Source: Hymenochaete sp. R1 (taxonomy: Eukaryota > Basidiomycota > Agaricomycetes > Hymenochaetales > Hymenochaetaceae). Taken from it: a DNA stretch of 57,390 nucleotides. The DNA lies in assembly GCA_019400425.1 (NCBI GenBank), contig JAFREE010000154.1, positions 1-57,390 on the forward strand, read 5' to 3'. Below are positions 1-11,656 of the stretch, in pieces (the stretch's first letter is position 1; each line of letters begins with the position of its first letter). The notes under the pieces are model-generated. The model was not told where the DNA came from. It saw only the letters and a list, made by a program, of their open reading frames with translations, and did not search any database. The position numbers and the translations under genes are program-made.

Positions 1-1722
1 ACTTCATCTCTTTCATCAACATAAATATTGATTCGATCTTTCTTCTACTAGGCTGAATCCGAGAGCATCAGGCTCGAGTTTCCAGCACGTTCAACATAAA
101 TCGTCCTCACCCAGCTGCGGCACTCACTCCTCGATGACGACGACGGTAAGCCGACCATCATCTAGATGATGAACGCACCGAGGAGTCGTTGTCTTCGGTC
201 AAAAATCCCGTCGTCTTAGTCGAGTAGGTGCTCTATCGCGAGAGTTCTCCAGGGACGGGGAGCTCTCGAATGCCATAATGGTCCAATGGTAGGACCGGGG
301 GCTATCCATTCAGCAACTTGAAGATGCGGGTAGCAGGGGTTAGGGTGGTGGTCCCTAACTCCACCTCCACTTGCGGGGATTGCGTAGGTAGGGAGTTTGA
401 AGTCTGACTCCTGACCTACGTGGTCCTCTTGCACGGAGCGTATTATTACTGATCACGATGCTTGGTCTGGCTTCATTCTCGAGACCGGGGTCGACCATCA
501 AGTTATTGGGGTCGACGCGAGATGGGTGGGTGGGACCATCTCGAATAATAGATAGTTCTTCGTTACGTTGTCTAGTATACTATCCTCGTAGCATTAAGAC
601 AATCGACAGTCTCCATTTGTGATTCATGTTCAGCCCGGGCGGCAATGGATAATGAACGTCGCCATGTCATTTTTTGTGGATCCTCGAATCCATACACTGG
701 CACTCAATCAAACGATCGGCCGACACTTCGATTCCAGAAAAAGGAAGAGGCTGGCTTGATCGTGAACGTTAATCTAGACTGAGGTTGGTCGACCAAATGA
801 TCGGTGATACTTGTTCGGTCTCTGGCGAAAGGTCGATACGGTATTACCCTGTAGCAACGATGCGTAAGTATTGCATGAACGCATTTCCGCATTATGTGAA
901 GAAGAAATCGATGGCTCGCGACTAGGAGAATCAGAACTTGGCTGCAGGATAGTGTGTCAGGTATTGTATTGGATGGACGCCTAGCCTAGCTACTCCGTTG
1001 GGGAGAGCGACTCTCCGTTCCAGCCCAATGCGTTTACAAGTCCAGGAAACGTACACACGTCACTATTTGTTGTAATTGGTAGCCGGCGGGGTCAAGACTC
1101 GAGACAAGTCACAAGAACGATGCTACAGTATGGCATCATCGGGTGGAACGGGCAAACTCGTATGACAGTACCAGTCGCTGAAAGCCTCGAGTACAGTAAA
1201 AGAAAAGGTTTTACAGGTGTCACCGTGACGCAACCGCGCCGAATGTCCGAGTTCGTGCAATGGGCGAAGGCGGATTGATGATGCACTCGGTGTGCATACT
1301 AGTAATACGGATAAGCGGGTGCGAAGAACAGCAAGAGCAAGAGCAAGAGCAAACTTTGCCAAATACCTCGTTTGTACAAGAATATACATTCCCGCGCTCC
1401 AAAGTGATTCTAACCTTTCACAATTTCCTTTGGCAGTAAAGCGTGAGAACTTGACTTCTTATGTAAGTGTGATCCCACGCGCTTCGAACCCAATTTGCAC
1501 TGATCAGCGTCTTCTTTTGTGTGGTTGTCTGCTCGGTGGTTCGCTTCGTTTGCACTGCCAGGTTGATGAGTCTCAGTATGCGCAAACTTGAGAATCTGCA
1601 CGACATTCTCCTATCAGGCAGTACCTGCTTGCTCCCAATTATGTTTCCCACTCGGTTATTAATTCTCACTGTCGTACTCTCACGAAAGGTGCCTACTTAC
1701 CCGGGCGTTTCTCAAAGAGATT
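1..1722. other. Gene-free stretch, nothing assigned
   Basis: No reading frame here shows a recognisable domain or a consistent exon series. A short GCAAGA triplet-like tract lies near 1328-1352. A D-arm-like hairpin near 282-298 was considered as part of a tRNA and rejected. The last few hundred bases are presumably the promoter and 5' UTR of the kinase gene that starts at 1723. Confidence 0.5.
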
Positions 1723-3436
1723 ATGCCCTCGCCCTTCGAAGTCGATGCCATAATTCCTTGCCCGCTTGACTCTGAAGAGCCATATGCGTACAAGCTTCTC
1801 AAGAAACTAGGGAAAGGGAACTATGCCTCTGTTTGGGTGAGTATTTCTCTTATGCACGTATGCCTTTACTTCGTCAAACACGCGAACCTCATGCCCATCT
1901 GGTACCTGCTTTAGAAATGTCAGAGAATATTTGTGGATGGGAGATCACTCGGTGCTGTGGAGGAGCTGTTTGCTATCAAGCTCTGTAATCTGACAACTGA
2001 GGATCGGAAGTCGGCGTGCTTTAGGGAGTCTGAAGTGTTCAAGAAACTGGTCGGTCTTGAAAATATCGTAAGTACATCGAAGGGCCAATGTGTATTTATT
2101 ATTCCATTTCTAAGAGCGCATAGGTAGATCCGGTAGAAGCTTATACTTCGGCTGACAGGAAGTACTCCGTTTTGGTCCAGGAGCTTTCGCCATACGGTGA
2201 TCTCGAACTTGCGGCGCAGCTTTTCAAGTTCCAGAACAGGGAGCTCTTTGCGTGTTATATATTCAGGTATGTTTTTATTGTATTGTGTTCAAGATGTGCT
2301 TTTGAAGCCAGATTGGATCAGGCAATGTCTTCAAGGTTTGTGTGATATGCATCGATCCGGTGTTATCCATAGCGATATTAAGTATGGCTCGTCTTTATCA
2401 TACCCTCATGGTAGCCTTTCCTACTAACCCCGCGAAATAGGCAACCTAACATTCTGCTTTTTGATGACTTTCGTGCAAAAATCTGTGATCTTGGAAGGTA
2501 CGTGTTTCTCAGTTTCCTAACGCACAATCTCGCATAAATCATAATCTAGTGCATGTACGAAACGAGAAGACATTACCATCACCACTAGATCTTACTGTAG
2601 TCCAGAAGTAGCTAGGTGCTACTTGGCCCGCGCTAGAAAAGATAGAAGAGGAGAAACTAATCTTCCGGTGCCAGACGAAAAGGTTGACCTTTGGTCATTA
2701 GGGTGAGTAACCATGCGTGAATGCCTGTCTCAACTAATAAACGTTTCGTCATTTATCAATCTTAGGATCTGTTTGCTTGAATTTCTCTTAGGTCGTTATC
2801 CATACACTTGGCATACAATGCCCATTCGGGCCTCCGCGAAGAAGGACATGATTATCAATACTATCGTGAATCAAGCTCCTGATTTCAATGACGGCCGGTT
2901 TCAAAGCCTCTCCCAGGAATGTAAGTATCAAAAAATACCCAGTGTTATGTTGATTACTTACGCCTGTATACGTATCAGGTAAGATCACTGTGCGTGGACT
3001 ACTTCATCGGGACCCGATTCGGAGGTTTGCAGATGGAGAAGCGTTGGAGGCATTCCGCGTGGTTGGTGCCTGCCGCTTGGTTTCCATTGTCTAACTCGCA
3101 ACTGACATTGCTTAGTGGTCTGCAGCACTAGGAATAGGGCATACACAAGAAGAAGCAAAGGCTCACAGGGAACTGCAGAGACAGCTAAACCGGATGCACG
3201 AGCTACTGACTCGCAAAAGAGAGCTGTCGCCTTTGCCGGCGAAATTGGATTCAGTAGATGAAAAGAGTCGTGGAACGAAGAGGAAGAGTCCAGAAAGAGA
3301 CATAGGAGCAGAAAGAAACAAGAAGGGACATGAAAGATTAGGATCCCAAGCTGAGACAAAAGATGGAGTGAAGAAACGAAGTAACGTCAATGAAAGAGCT
3401 TGGGTGGTAAGAAAACGTCGGCGGAATAGAGGCTAA
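1723..3436 (+). CDS. SRPK-like divergent Ser/Thr protein kinase
   Basis: Nine exons: 1723-1836, 1924-2067, 2124-2266, 2322-2381, 2441-2497, 2550-2702, 2766-2920, 2979-3058, 3116-3436; the sum gives 408 aa. The kinase core is visible in order: glycine loop LGKGNYASVW, lysine in FAIK, catalytic loop HSDIKQPNIL (about residues 150-159), metal-binding CDLGSAC (about 169-175), YCSPEV in place of APE, and KVDLWSLGICLLEFLLG. HRD is changed to HSD and DFG to DLG; DLG followed by SAC resembles SR-protein kinases, but the family call is an inference. The final exon adds a basic, Lys/Arg/Glu-rich tail of about 100 residues that could be a nuclear localisation region. The exon 8 donor is uncertain (3058 or 3061, one residue different). 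Confidence 0.82.
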
Positions 3437-3727
3437 TTTCGAGCTCGCTGGGTCTTATGCTTTGTAATCTCCACATCAATACCCTTTGTTTTCATTTTTA
3501 ACAGCTATTCAATGGTCCTGAATACAACTTAACTCGATAAATATGAAAATAAAAATACAAACAGTATGAGATACTCACTAGGTGAAGCCAAGTAAGGCTT
3601 ACCCGGCTCGTCCATGTTTGGCCACGTTGTTGAACATGCACCGATTCGGAAGGCCCGGAGGCAGAAACGCGTGAACCGTGCCGCCGCCTCCTTGCCTTTC
3701 GCCTTCATCCCATCCTACACCTTACTC

Positions 3728-5268
3728 ATGGACAACGTCGGCCAATGCGAAACGGCGAGTAACAACTGATCCAATTTATCCATTATCACCGCCAATCTAA
3801 AATCTTACGGATGAATGTGTAGCACCGCGATATATGGGGCGACCTCCTCACTCTCGGCCTCATCATAGGCCTGGTCATTTCATACGTCCCACAGGTGGGC
3901 GTGCTTTAAATCAAGCCGCGAAAGCGCCTCCGACTCATGATGTTTCGTAACTACAGCACTTCAAGATTATAAGCAAAGGGTCGTCGGAGGGTATTAGTCC
4001 GTGGTTCCTGTTGCTGGGTGCGACCTCGTCAGCAGCGGGTATGCTTAATATGTGCGTTCGGCATGTTCTTTGGTGTACGCGTACGACTTGACAGAAGCGA
4101 CGCTTTAGGTGGACAATGCAATGGGGTGTGGTGAGATGTTGTAAATACATGGTATGTTCATCTAGTCTATGCGTTATAATCTTTAGCTGACTGGGGGAGT
4201 AGAGCGCAGGTAGCTGTGTCCAGTCCCTTGGAGGTGTTTTCCAAGTGTCGACGCAATGGCTTATGTTCGTCATCATGTGAGTCTTGTCATTCGGTCTAAT
4301 ATTTTCTCTCCCTGATTGATGTGATTGTGAATCAGCGAAGCGTTGTTCATTGCGTACTATCCTCCACATCTTAAGTTCGAAGCGGACCAGTCGACCGCCT
4401 CTGGCTCATCTCAACCAAAGGAAAGAAAGGCTAGGACGGCCCATTGGTACCTTTCGACAGTTCTCGGTTGGGCTATCTTCCTTCACCTGTATGTTTCACG
4501 TCTTTAATACTCGTTGAATTGTCTGTCTTATGTCTTTTATCGTTAGCGCTGTCTGTGCCGCCGTTACCCTCTACCTCGTCCTTTACACTCCATCGTCCCT
4601 TCCCGCCGGACCTGCCGAGCATCCTCGCGTCGCTGCTTGGGCGACTTTCCTCGGTCTCACATCCGCCATTCTCGCTGCAATTCAGTACTGCCCACAACTT
4701 TACCACACGTTCCGTTTGAAGTTGGTCGGAGCGTTGAGCATTCCTATGATGTTTATTCAAAGCCCGGGGTCGGCGTTGATGGTGATCTCCATTGCAACGA
4801 AGTGCGTCGTTCCCTACCTTCCGGTACAACTGAACTAAGGTCGCTTGTTTTACCTTCTATTAGACCTGGCACGGATTGGACCAGTAAGAAAATCATTACT
4901 ATCTGTCTTTTCTTGCGTTTAATTGTAGGATTATAGGCTGGATCATGTTCGCTGTCTCAGGAATTATGCAAGCATTTCTCCTCATCATGTGCCTCCTCTG
5001 GAAAGTTCGCCAGCGTCGCCTCCATATCGATGATTTCGGGCATCCCCTCCCTGGGTACTCCGTTGCTGAAGATGAGGAGCAAGACAACAGGCAAGATGCA
5101 GAAGGTCAACTCTCGGCTGTTCCTGACGAAGAGATTGTTCGCGCGATGATGGGTGAAGACACTCCGCTTTTGAAAGGCGGGAAGCGGAGGAAGCTGCCGT
5201 CAAGGGAGGGCAGTAGCTCGAGCGTCGGTAGTAAGGTTAAGGAGATACTCGGGAGGGTTAGGAGATAG
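3728..5268 (+). CDS. PQ-loop repeat membrane protein
   Basis: Nine exons: about 3728-3754, 3823-3894, 3957-4051, 4109-4151, 4203-4276, 4336-4488, 4547-4801, 4864-4883, 4937-5268; about 356 aa. Two PQ-loop motifs are visible, SYVPQ (about residues 29-33) and AIQYCPQLYHT (about 199-209), each beginning a hydrophobic helix pair and followed by SSEGISPWF or ALSIPMM. The family has seven helices and includes lysosomal/vacuolar cystine and cationic amino acid exporters, so a vacuolar transport role is likely, but the substrate cannot be read from the sequence. The tail is hydrophilic and ends with DTPLLKGGKRRK, similar to a dileucine-type sorting signal. The first exon is the weakest part: joining it in frame needs a GC-AG intron (donor GCGAGT at 3755) or another start. 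Confidence 0.85.
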
Positions 5269-5811
5269 AAACGCGTATGCTCGTGATACGAGTTGTTTCG
5301 CCAATTATTGGTTTTTACCTCTTGAGGTGATAATTTTCCGATTGTGTATAACAACCTTGACTCTACCTTTATCTGTTTTTCTCAAATTTTGAGCATTAGG
5401 GATTGCCTTTCTGCCTTTCTGTGCGAGCTACCATCTCCATGATTTGTGGATATAGGGTTACCATATCCGCTGGCGCTCGACTTTGCTCGTGGATTTATAA
5501 AGTTCACTCCAAAGACAAAGTGCAGTCTAAGGTCCATGAGATTGATCGAGTGAAGGACTTTGCATAGTATTTGAAGACCCCTCGAGTTTGCATTTAATGC
5601 TTTGGATCAAGTCCTTCTCCTTTCTCTTCTAAACGGTCGCATTCCTTTTCTCTTCCTGTTTCTCAGTTGACCTACGATTGTTGAGTTCATCTCAAATCAC
5701 CACAGCAAAGCAATTATTAAGGTGGGAACATATTCTCATGCACATTACGACTAACCGACTGATACGACCCCAGTGATTTTAGAAGCTTAAGGTTTCAGCC
5801 CGGCTCAGATC
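5269..5811. promoter_or_regulatory. Intergenic: 3' UTR and promoter
   Basis: This holds the 3' end of the PQ-loop gene and the promoter of the coiled-coil gene. Pyrimidine-rich tracts lie at about 5600-5670, and a small possible 5' UTR intron (GTGGGAA to CCAG) may lie near 5720-5773. No coding signal was seen. Confidence 0.4.
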
Positions 5812-6933
5812 ATGGCTACAGCCTATTCGACGGAATACCACAAATACATCGCTGCCCTCACCTCTGCAAAAGACAGCGTGCGCGCCGAGATTGAACTGCT
5901 CCGCACCCGCCTGCGAGGCCTCGAAACCGAGCAAACCGATACCGAGATAACGCACCGCGCGAAAGTGGAGTACGCGGTCTGGGATGCCGATGCGATTCAC
6001 CGGAGGATCAACAAGCACGAAGGCCAGATCCGCACGGCGCCGCCGCTAGTGATGGACGACATGAAGCGGAAGGCGATGCGAGATTTGGAAGGGGCGAAGG
6101 AGGATTTGGAGTTTCTTGAGAAGAAGTTCGAGGAGAAGGCGGCGGAGCTTGCGGGGAAGAGGGAGAAATTGGAGAGGGAGGAGAATGGTGGACAGTCTTT
6201 ATATGAAGTAGGTGGTGAGAGGGGGGCTGAGAGTATGGTGTATGGAGGTGGGAATGCTAGTACTGATACATACGGTATGGCCAAGGATCCGAGCACGTAC
6301 AAGCAGTCCAAGCAGTCCACATACAGGAGGTCGGATACCTTCGACGCAGGTAGAGACTCTGGCTTCGAGGACGAGTCGGGCAGCGACGGGTGAGTATACA
6401 CGAATTCCCATCCCACGATCGTTGCATATAGCAAAGCGCTAACTCGAAACTATAGAGGTGATGGATACAGCGATGAGGCTGCTGATACGATTACTCCTCT
6501 GACTGTGGGTAGTGCATCTAGTACTATACCGAGCGTCGACACCGTCAGGTCCAGCCGTAGAAGCTCCCGAAATACTTACGGTCGCAGCACCTACGGTAAC
6601 GCTACTAACAGTACCTCCGACAGGAGCACCGGCACCGTGGGTACCACTGGTTCTTACGACTCGAACGGCAAGTCCACTGAAGGCGGTGGATATGATAGCT
6701 CCGTCGGCGCGAGCTCGACAGGTACAGACGCTGGTAGCGGTTACGGGACCAGCACGATTGCCACGGACTCGGCTAGGACTGATACGGTTGATTCTGCTGG
6801 TACGGTTGACTCTAGTAAGCATGGATCTAGCACAAGAGAGTCGAGCAGGTATGGATCAAGCACGAAAGCTTCCAGCAGGTATGGGTCTAGCAAGTATGGA
6901 CGCAGTTCTCGGAGCACCCGGTCTTTATTCTAA
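5812..6933 (+). CDS. Coiled-coil protein with Ser/Gly/Tyr-rich tail
   Basis: Two exons, 5812-6389 and 6456-6933, giving 351 aa. Residues about 15-130 are strongly charged and heptad-like (Glu/Lys/Arg/Leu, for example DLEFLEKKFEEKAAEL), predicting a long coiled coil. The second half is low-complexity Ser/Thr/Gly/Tyr, and ends in repeated SRYGSS-type units and a basic SRSTRSLF terminus. There is no catalytic motif, signal peptide or membrane span. The layout, an oligomerising rod plus a disordered phosphorylatable tail, would suit a cytoskeletal or scaffold protein, but that is only inference; I do not recognise the family. Confidence 0.72.
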
Positions 6934-7540
6934 ATCTAGGTGGAGGCAGGATTGTACGCACGTAGTGGAGGCGTTTTCTGGTAGCGCGCATGAGTAAATT
7001 CTAGTGCAACTTACCTCATTATTTATAGAGTTTTGGGGTGGTTAACCCTGAATATAGAGATTGAGTCGAATTATCATAGTTGTTGAGGAATGTTAGTGAT
7101 GCAAAGCAGTTTGATTGGATAGAAATAGGAATCACGAACATAAGATGAAGAACCAGATCGTACAACACCGATGTCGAAGTGACAGACGATAAGTGGAACT
7201 ATTGCGAGCGCGTTGGCCCAAACTTCCAGGTCCGTCGTGCTTTCCAGCAGGCTTGTAATAGACTTGAGCAATAAAAAAGGAGAAGACAAGAGAACAGAAT
7301 TAGAAGTACAGATGATCCATAATAACAAGGTGCAAAAGAACTTTCAAAGGGGGTAAGAGGAGCAGGAATGTGGGGGGGAAACTAAGCAAAACGTACACTA
7401 GTAATGCAATGCATTCGAATGTGATGTGGATTTATATGCGTGTGAATTGATGTATGGGGGACGATATAGCAAAGGTTGCGGATGATGAAAATGCGGACGT
7501 GTAACAAGGAATGGGAAAGGAAGTAAAGAAGTACTTCTAT
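6934..7540. other. Convergent intergenic region
   Basis: Lies between the stop of the coiled-coil gene (+) and the stop of IRE1 (-). It is AT-rich with no supported ORF, and probably holds both 3' UTRs. Confidence 0.5.
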
Positions 7541-10500
7541 TTAATCAGGCGGGTCAAAGTACGATTTGAACAAGGATTCGTATTGAAGGTTAGTCCGTGA
7601 GATGACGGCGTGGACGTGCATGAAAAGGTTCGGGAAACGGCGAGTGAAGTAAGCGAGGAAGCCGTCTGGGATGGGTCCAAGGTGGCGCTTGACGTTGTCC
7701 GGAAGATCTTGGTAATGGTGTTTCTATATTTCCGCGTCATTCACAAATGCATTCAGTACGATATAAAGAAATAACACAGATAGATGAATCGAACACACCT
7801 TATTGCGCAGCGCGCGCATGAGGTCTTGAACGGACCTGCCGTCGTACTTTCTGAATTTTCCCAAATTATCAAGGAAGACCTTATCGATCCTACTCTGCCA
7901 ATCATTCCCCACGACGCCGAACGCACCCTTCTCGAGCTCGATGAGGTCCACATCGCGCGGGTCCCGGCACATGATCTCGAACCGATCAGATGCGTCCTGG
8001 AGAAACGTCAGCCGGCGAGCGGGCGTCCAGAAGAACGGATGGGCAAGGCATCGCGAGGTATCTGGTCTCTTGGACGCCTCGCTGTCGAGCATGTGTGTGA
8101 TCAGGTCAATCGCTTCCAGTCCTTCCTCTCCAAATGAGAGAAGAGCATCCAATGATTTCGAGTCCTTGATGATATTCACGTCCCGCTCGAACCGGTCCCC
8201 GTACGGATGCGACCCGCTCGTCAAAACGTAGTAAGATAAGCATCCCAGCGCAAAGATATCCACCGACTTTGTCAGGCGGGTGACTTTTGTCGTATTTTGT
8301 GGAACCGTCCCATTCGTCGCAGTACCCGCGCTCCCGCGCGAAGCTGACTGGTTTGACTCGTCCGTAGGTGGTTCGTCAAGATTCACATCGCCCCTCAATA
8401 TCTCCGGAGCCCGCCACCCGGCCGTACCGGCCGCCATCGCCCCCTGCGCCGTAGGCAAGAAACTCGTCTGGTCAACTTCCAATCGCTTACAAAGCCCAAA
8501 GTCCGATATCAGCATCCGATGCCCCGCCATCGAGCCCGCGCCGCGCTTCGCAGCAGAGACGAGGATGTTTTGCGGTTTGATGTCGCGGTGGATGATTTTG
8601 AGAGCGTGGAGGTGGCGGAGGCCGGCGGCAATCTGTTGGAGAGCGCGCTTGGGATCGAAGGCATTCGAGAGATCGCGGTGCTGGTCTGGGTGCTCGATGA
8701 CATCAGCAAGGGAGGCGGGGCAGAGTTCGAGGGCAATATAGAGGAAGTTAGAATGAGATTCTTGGTAGAAGTAGCGGATGACATTAGGGTGGTCGTCAGA
8801 TTCTTGGAGGATGGTCACTTCGCGGGAGGCGAGGGTGACGAAGTCTCGTAGGAGGCGTTTGACGGCGACGGCGCGGCCTTGGAGGGAGCCACGGTATACT
8901 ACGGTACCGTGAGACCCATAACCTTGCGTTCGTATAGCATAAGCAAGAAAGTCATGAACGTTTCGAAAAATATCGAACATACCGAGGATTTCGTCAGAGA
9001 CTTCCAGTTGCAATGGCGACTCATTTATAACACTGGACGTCTGCGAAATCAAAATTGTGTTGCCGTTCGCTACCTGCTCATCCTGCTCATCCTTTTCTTT
9101 TTCATTTGAATCAAGACCCTCGCCTCCCAGATTTGCTTTCTCCCCTTTGTGCTTCTTTCCTCTCCTCCGTCGTCTCGTCCCCTTCCTCTTCTCAGGCGCA
9201 GCTTGTGCGTCGCCGCCGTCGTCCTCACGTTCACTTTCATCCTCCGCATTGCCGGCATTAGCAGCATTCAAAGCCTCGGGATTGTCCATTATCTTCACTA
9301 GCGACTTGTCGTGTGATAGTTCAGGAAGAGGTAACGTTGCTTCGGATGGTGTCAATGGCGTCGGAATCAACGCGGACTCGTCACCCGAAGAGGCTGGACC
9401 TTCGGGGTGATGAGGATCAAGGACCTGTGCAAAGTCTTGAGCGCTAGACGAGGGTCGTGCATCATCACGAGGTATGGCAGGTTGGGCATAGGCAAGGTCG
9501 ATTTTTGCCTGATCGGGGACTTGAACTGGTTCCGGCGAGAGAGAAGATGCCGGCGGAGAAGGCGAGGGAGAGGGCAAAGGAGTACTCACGCGCTTCGAAA
9601 GGTACCATAAGCTGATGATGAGCATGAGAAGAGCAATGGCACCTCCGCTGAGCGTTTGAGATGATGTGCCCAACCTCAGTGAAGAATGCTCGGTACCTAC
9701 TGAACCTCTATCACTGTAGTTCGACTCCGGAGGATCGCCATACTGTAGGTGATGTCCTCGTTCTCGGTCATGATGTCGATTGTCTGCATCCTGGGGCACA
9801 GGTATTGAAGGTCGGTCGGGTAGGAGGCGGCTCAGCCTGCTCTGACTTGCAGCGGCGACGGGTCGTTTCCCTGTGACACATTCGCGATGCCAATTCCCAT
9901 TCACGCACTTGGCTCGCTCCTTGAGAAGCCGAGTCACGTCATCGATGCTCCCAGGGAGTTCGAACGCATCGTCAAAGCTCGCGCCTGGTACTTGATCAGG
10001 CGGTGCATCGATCGTTTGGAGTTTCCTCCGGCCGGCAAAGTTGAAATTAGCTTGGGCGAAAACAACGAGCGGGAAGTGAGCTGGGCTCAATGCAAATAGC
10101 GCACGGTTTTCCTCGACAATGCCAACGAATGTCGACTCAAGGTCGAAGCCGGGATCGCTCGAGAAGCTGGGAATGAAGTCTTGTAGACGGGGTTGTGGTT
10201 GAAGGAGAGCGACAGGATTCTGGCGGGAAGATGAACGAAGGACGTCGAAGACGGCAACGATGGGGCTCTTGAACGTATTACCCCACACGGGTCGGGACTC
10301 GGACCACTCGTTTGAAGTATGGAAGGCCATGACCTCGCCGTTGGACATTGGCTGGATGTATTTGTCATCCGGTGTGCGATGATAAGTAGACTGAAGGACG
10401 TGGTCTTGGTTATTCGGGCCATACGTCGAAAATACGAGCGTTTGAGTGGGCGGCGGGGGTTCGGAGGGGTCCCGCGCCCGAGTATGAATTTGAACTGAGT

Positions 10501-11288
10501 AGTCTGAGTGATGTTAGCACTAGTGCTGGTTACTGAAGGAACAGATAGGCTAGCTTACCTGTCCTGCCAATAAGTACTTCGGTGGATATGGGTTGCGTTT
10601 TCGGAGGTTTCGTTCCATCCAGCTCATCTAGGTCGATCTCGGTTTTGTCGTATTGCGCGCCTCCAAACGGATCCCAGGGACATTCCGAATTGACAGTCCC
10701 TTTTAGTTTCCCTGTTTCCAGTTCCAGAATCAAAAGAGATGTTTCTTTCTTCCCGACGAATACACGATGCTCGTCGTCCCCAGAAAAGTAGAAGGGTGAC
10801 ATGTCGACCAATTGGGGCATGGTGAACGGCAAACGTTGTAACGGCGCATCGTCTGCAGGGAGAATATATAAGTCACCGGATTGGGGTTCCACGATGTACA
10901 ACTCTTTCGGCTCGCCATCGTCATGGACGGGGTCCGGGTCGACGTGCTGCGTACGAATAAGGGGACTAAGAGCTGCAGATATCTCTGCGGAGGGCGACGC
11001 TGGCACTGAAGAGGAGGCCATAGACCATAATATCTGGCCCGAATCCCTATTAATCGCGTGAAACTTTCCGTCTACGGATGCTGCGAGACAAATATCAAGT
11101 AATTCGAGATCATCTTCGGAACCACTTTGCGAGGCTTGGGCGGGTGGGAGAAAGTGATATGGATCGGGGTCCGCGAGCGCTGTACGTTTCTGCAAGTCTC
11201 TTCTGAGCGCATACTTCTCGCCGATGCATGCTGAGACGAGGAGGGTGAAGGTCGAGGCAAGCTTTGCTAGACGTGAGAGAGGTGACAT
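7541..11288 (-). CDS. IRE1: IRE1, ER stress sensor kinase/endoribonuclease
   Basis: Four exons on the minus strand: 11288-10559, 10494-8983, 8922-7799, 7723-7541; 1182 aa. IRE1 senses unfolded proteins in the ER lumen and cuts HAC1-type mRNA on the cytosolic side. An N-terminal signal peptide (LAKLASTFTLLVSA) precedes a beta-propeller-like luminal domain (SVDGKFHAINRDSGQILW). A membrane span, GAIALLMLIISLWYL, lies at about residues 528-542. The kinase follows: GYGSHGTVVYRG, AVAVKRLL, HRDIKPQNIL, ISDFGLCKRL, GWRAPEIL. The C-terminal KEN ribonuclease keeps the RALRNK + HHYQDLP core, split by the last intron. A very basic stretch, TRRRRRGKKHK, lies between membrane and kinase. The 60-nt intron 8923-8982 is in frame and stop-free, so it is easily missed. 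Confidence 0.96.
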
Positions 11289-11656
11289 GAAGGTGCCAAG
11301 TCAAGTCAACATTAATGCATGGATGTCCTCTGTTTCCTTTCCACGTCGATTGGCTCGATTCTTTGCAGTAGTAAGTAGCTCCTAGTAGTCCTTCCAACTT
11401 GCCTTTAATGAATTCAACGATAACGACGGCGACGGCGAGAGTATCCAGGAGATGATGAGAGTGGGATGGAAAGCTTTGAGATGCCGATTGAACGTCGTGG
11501 AAGGGGAAGGCCGGCCGCTGCGAAACGCGTGATCGTGTGAACTCAATTTTGTAAATGCTCCCACGATCATTGAATCACCACTTCTCTTGAGGCTCTCTGA
11601 GTGTCTGAGTAGTGACACACGCGACGCGCGCCGCGTTTGAGAGCGAGGAGAAGGAC
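11289..11656. promoter_or_regulatory. Divergent IRE1/SCC3 promoter
   Basis: The 368 bp between the two start codons must serve both genes. An ACGCGT (MluI cell-cycle box) lies at 11525-11530, about 127 bp before the SCC3 start, and a GC-rich ACGCGACGCGCG cluster lies near 11618-11634. ACGCGT boxes bind MBF in yeasts and drive G1/S genes including cohesin subunits; use here is inferred. Confidence 0.55.

Noticed and set aside
275..380. tRNA-like D-arm (GTCC...GGAC with an A-box match)
   Set aside because: No anticodon arm, no proper B box (GTTCRANYC) and no acceptor stem pairing could be found.
6505..6997. Second overlapping ORF in the Ser/Gly-rich exon
   Set aside because: It is an alternate-frame shadow of a low-complexity coding exon; the chosen frame continues the first exon in phase.
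7784..10422. Many + strand ORFs across the IRE1 gene
   Set aside because: They are antisense shadows of IRE1 exons; the minus strand carries all conserved kinase and ribonuclease motifs.
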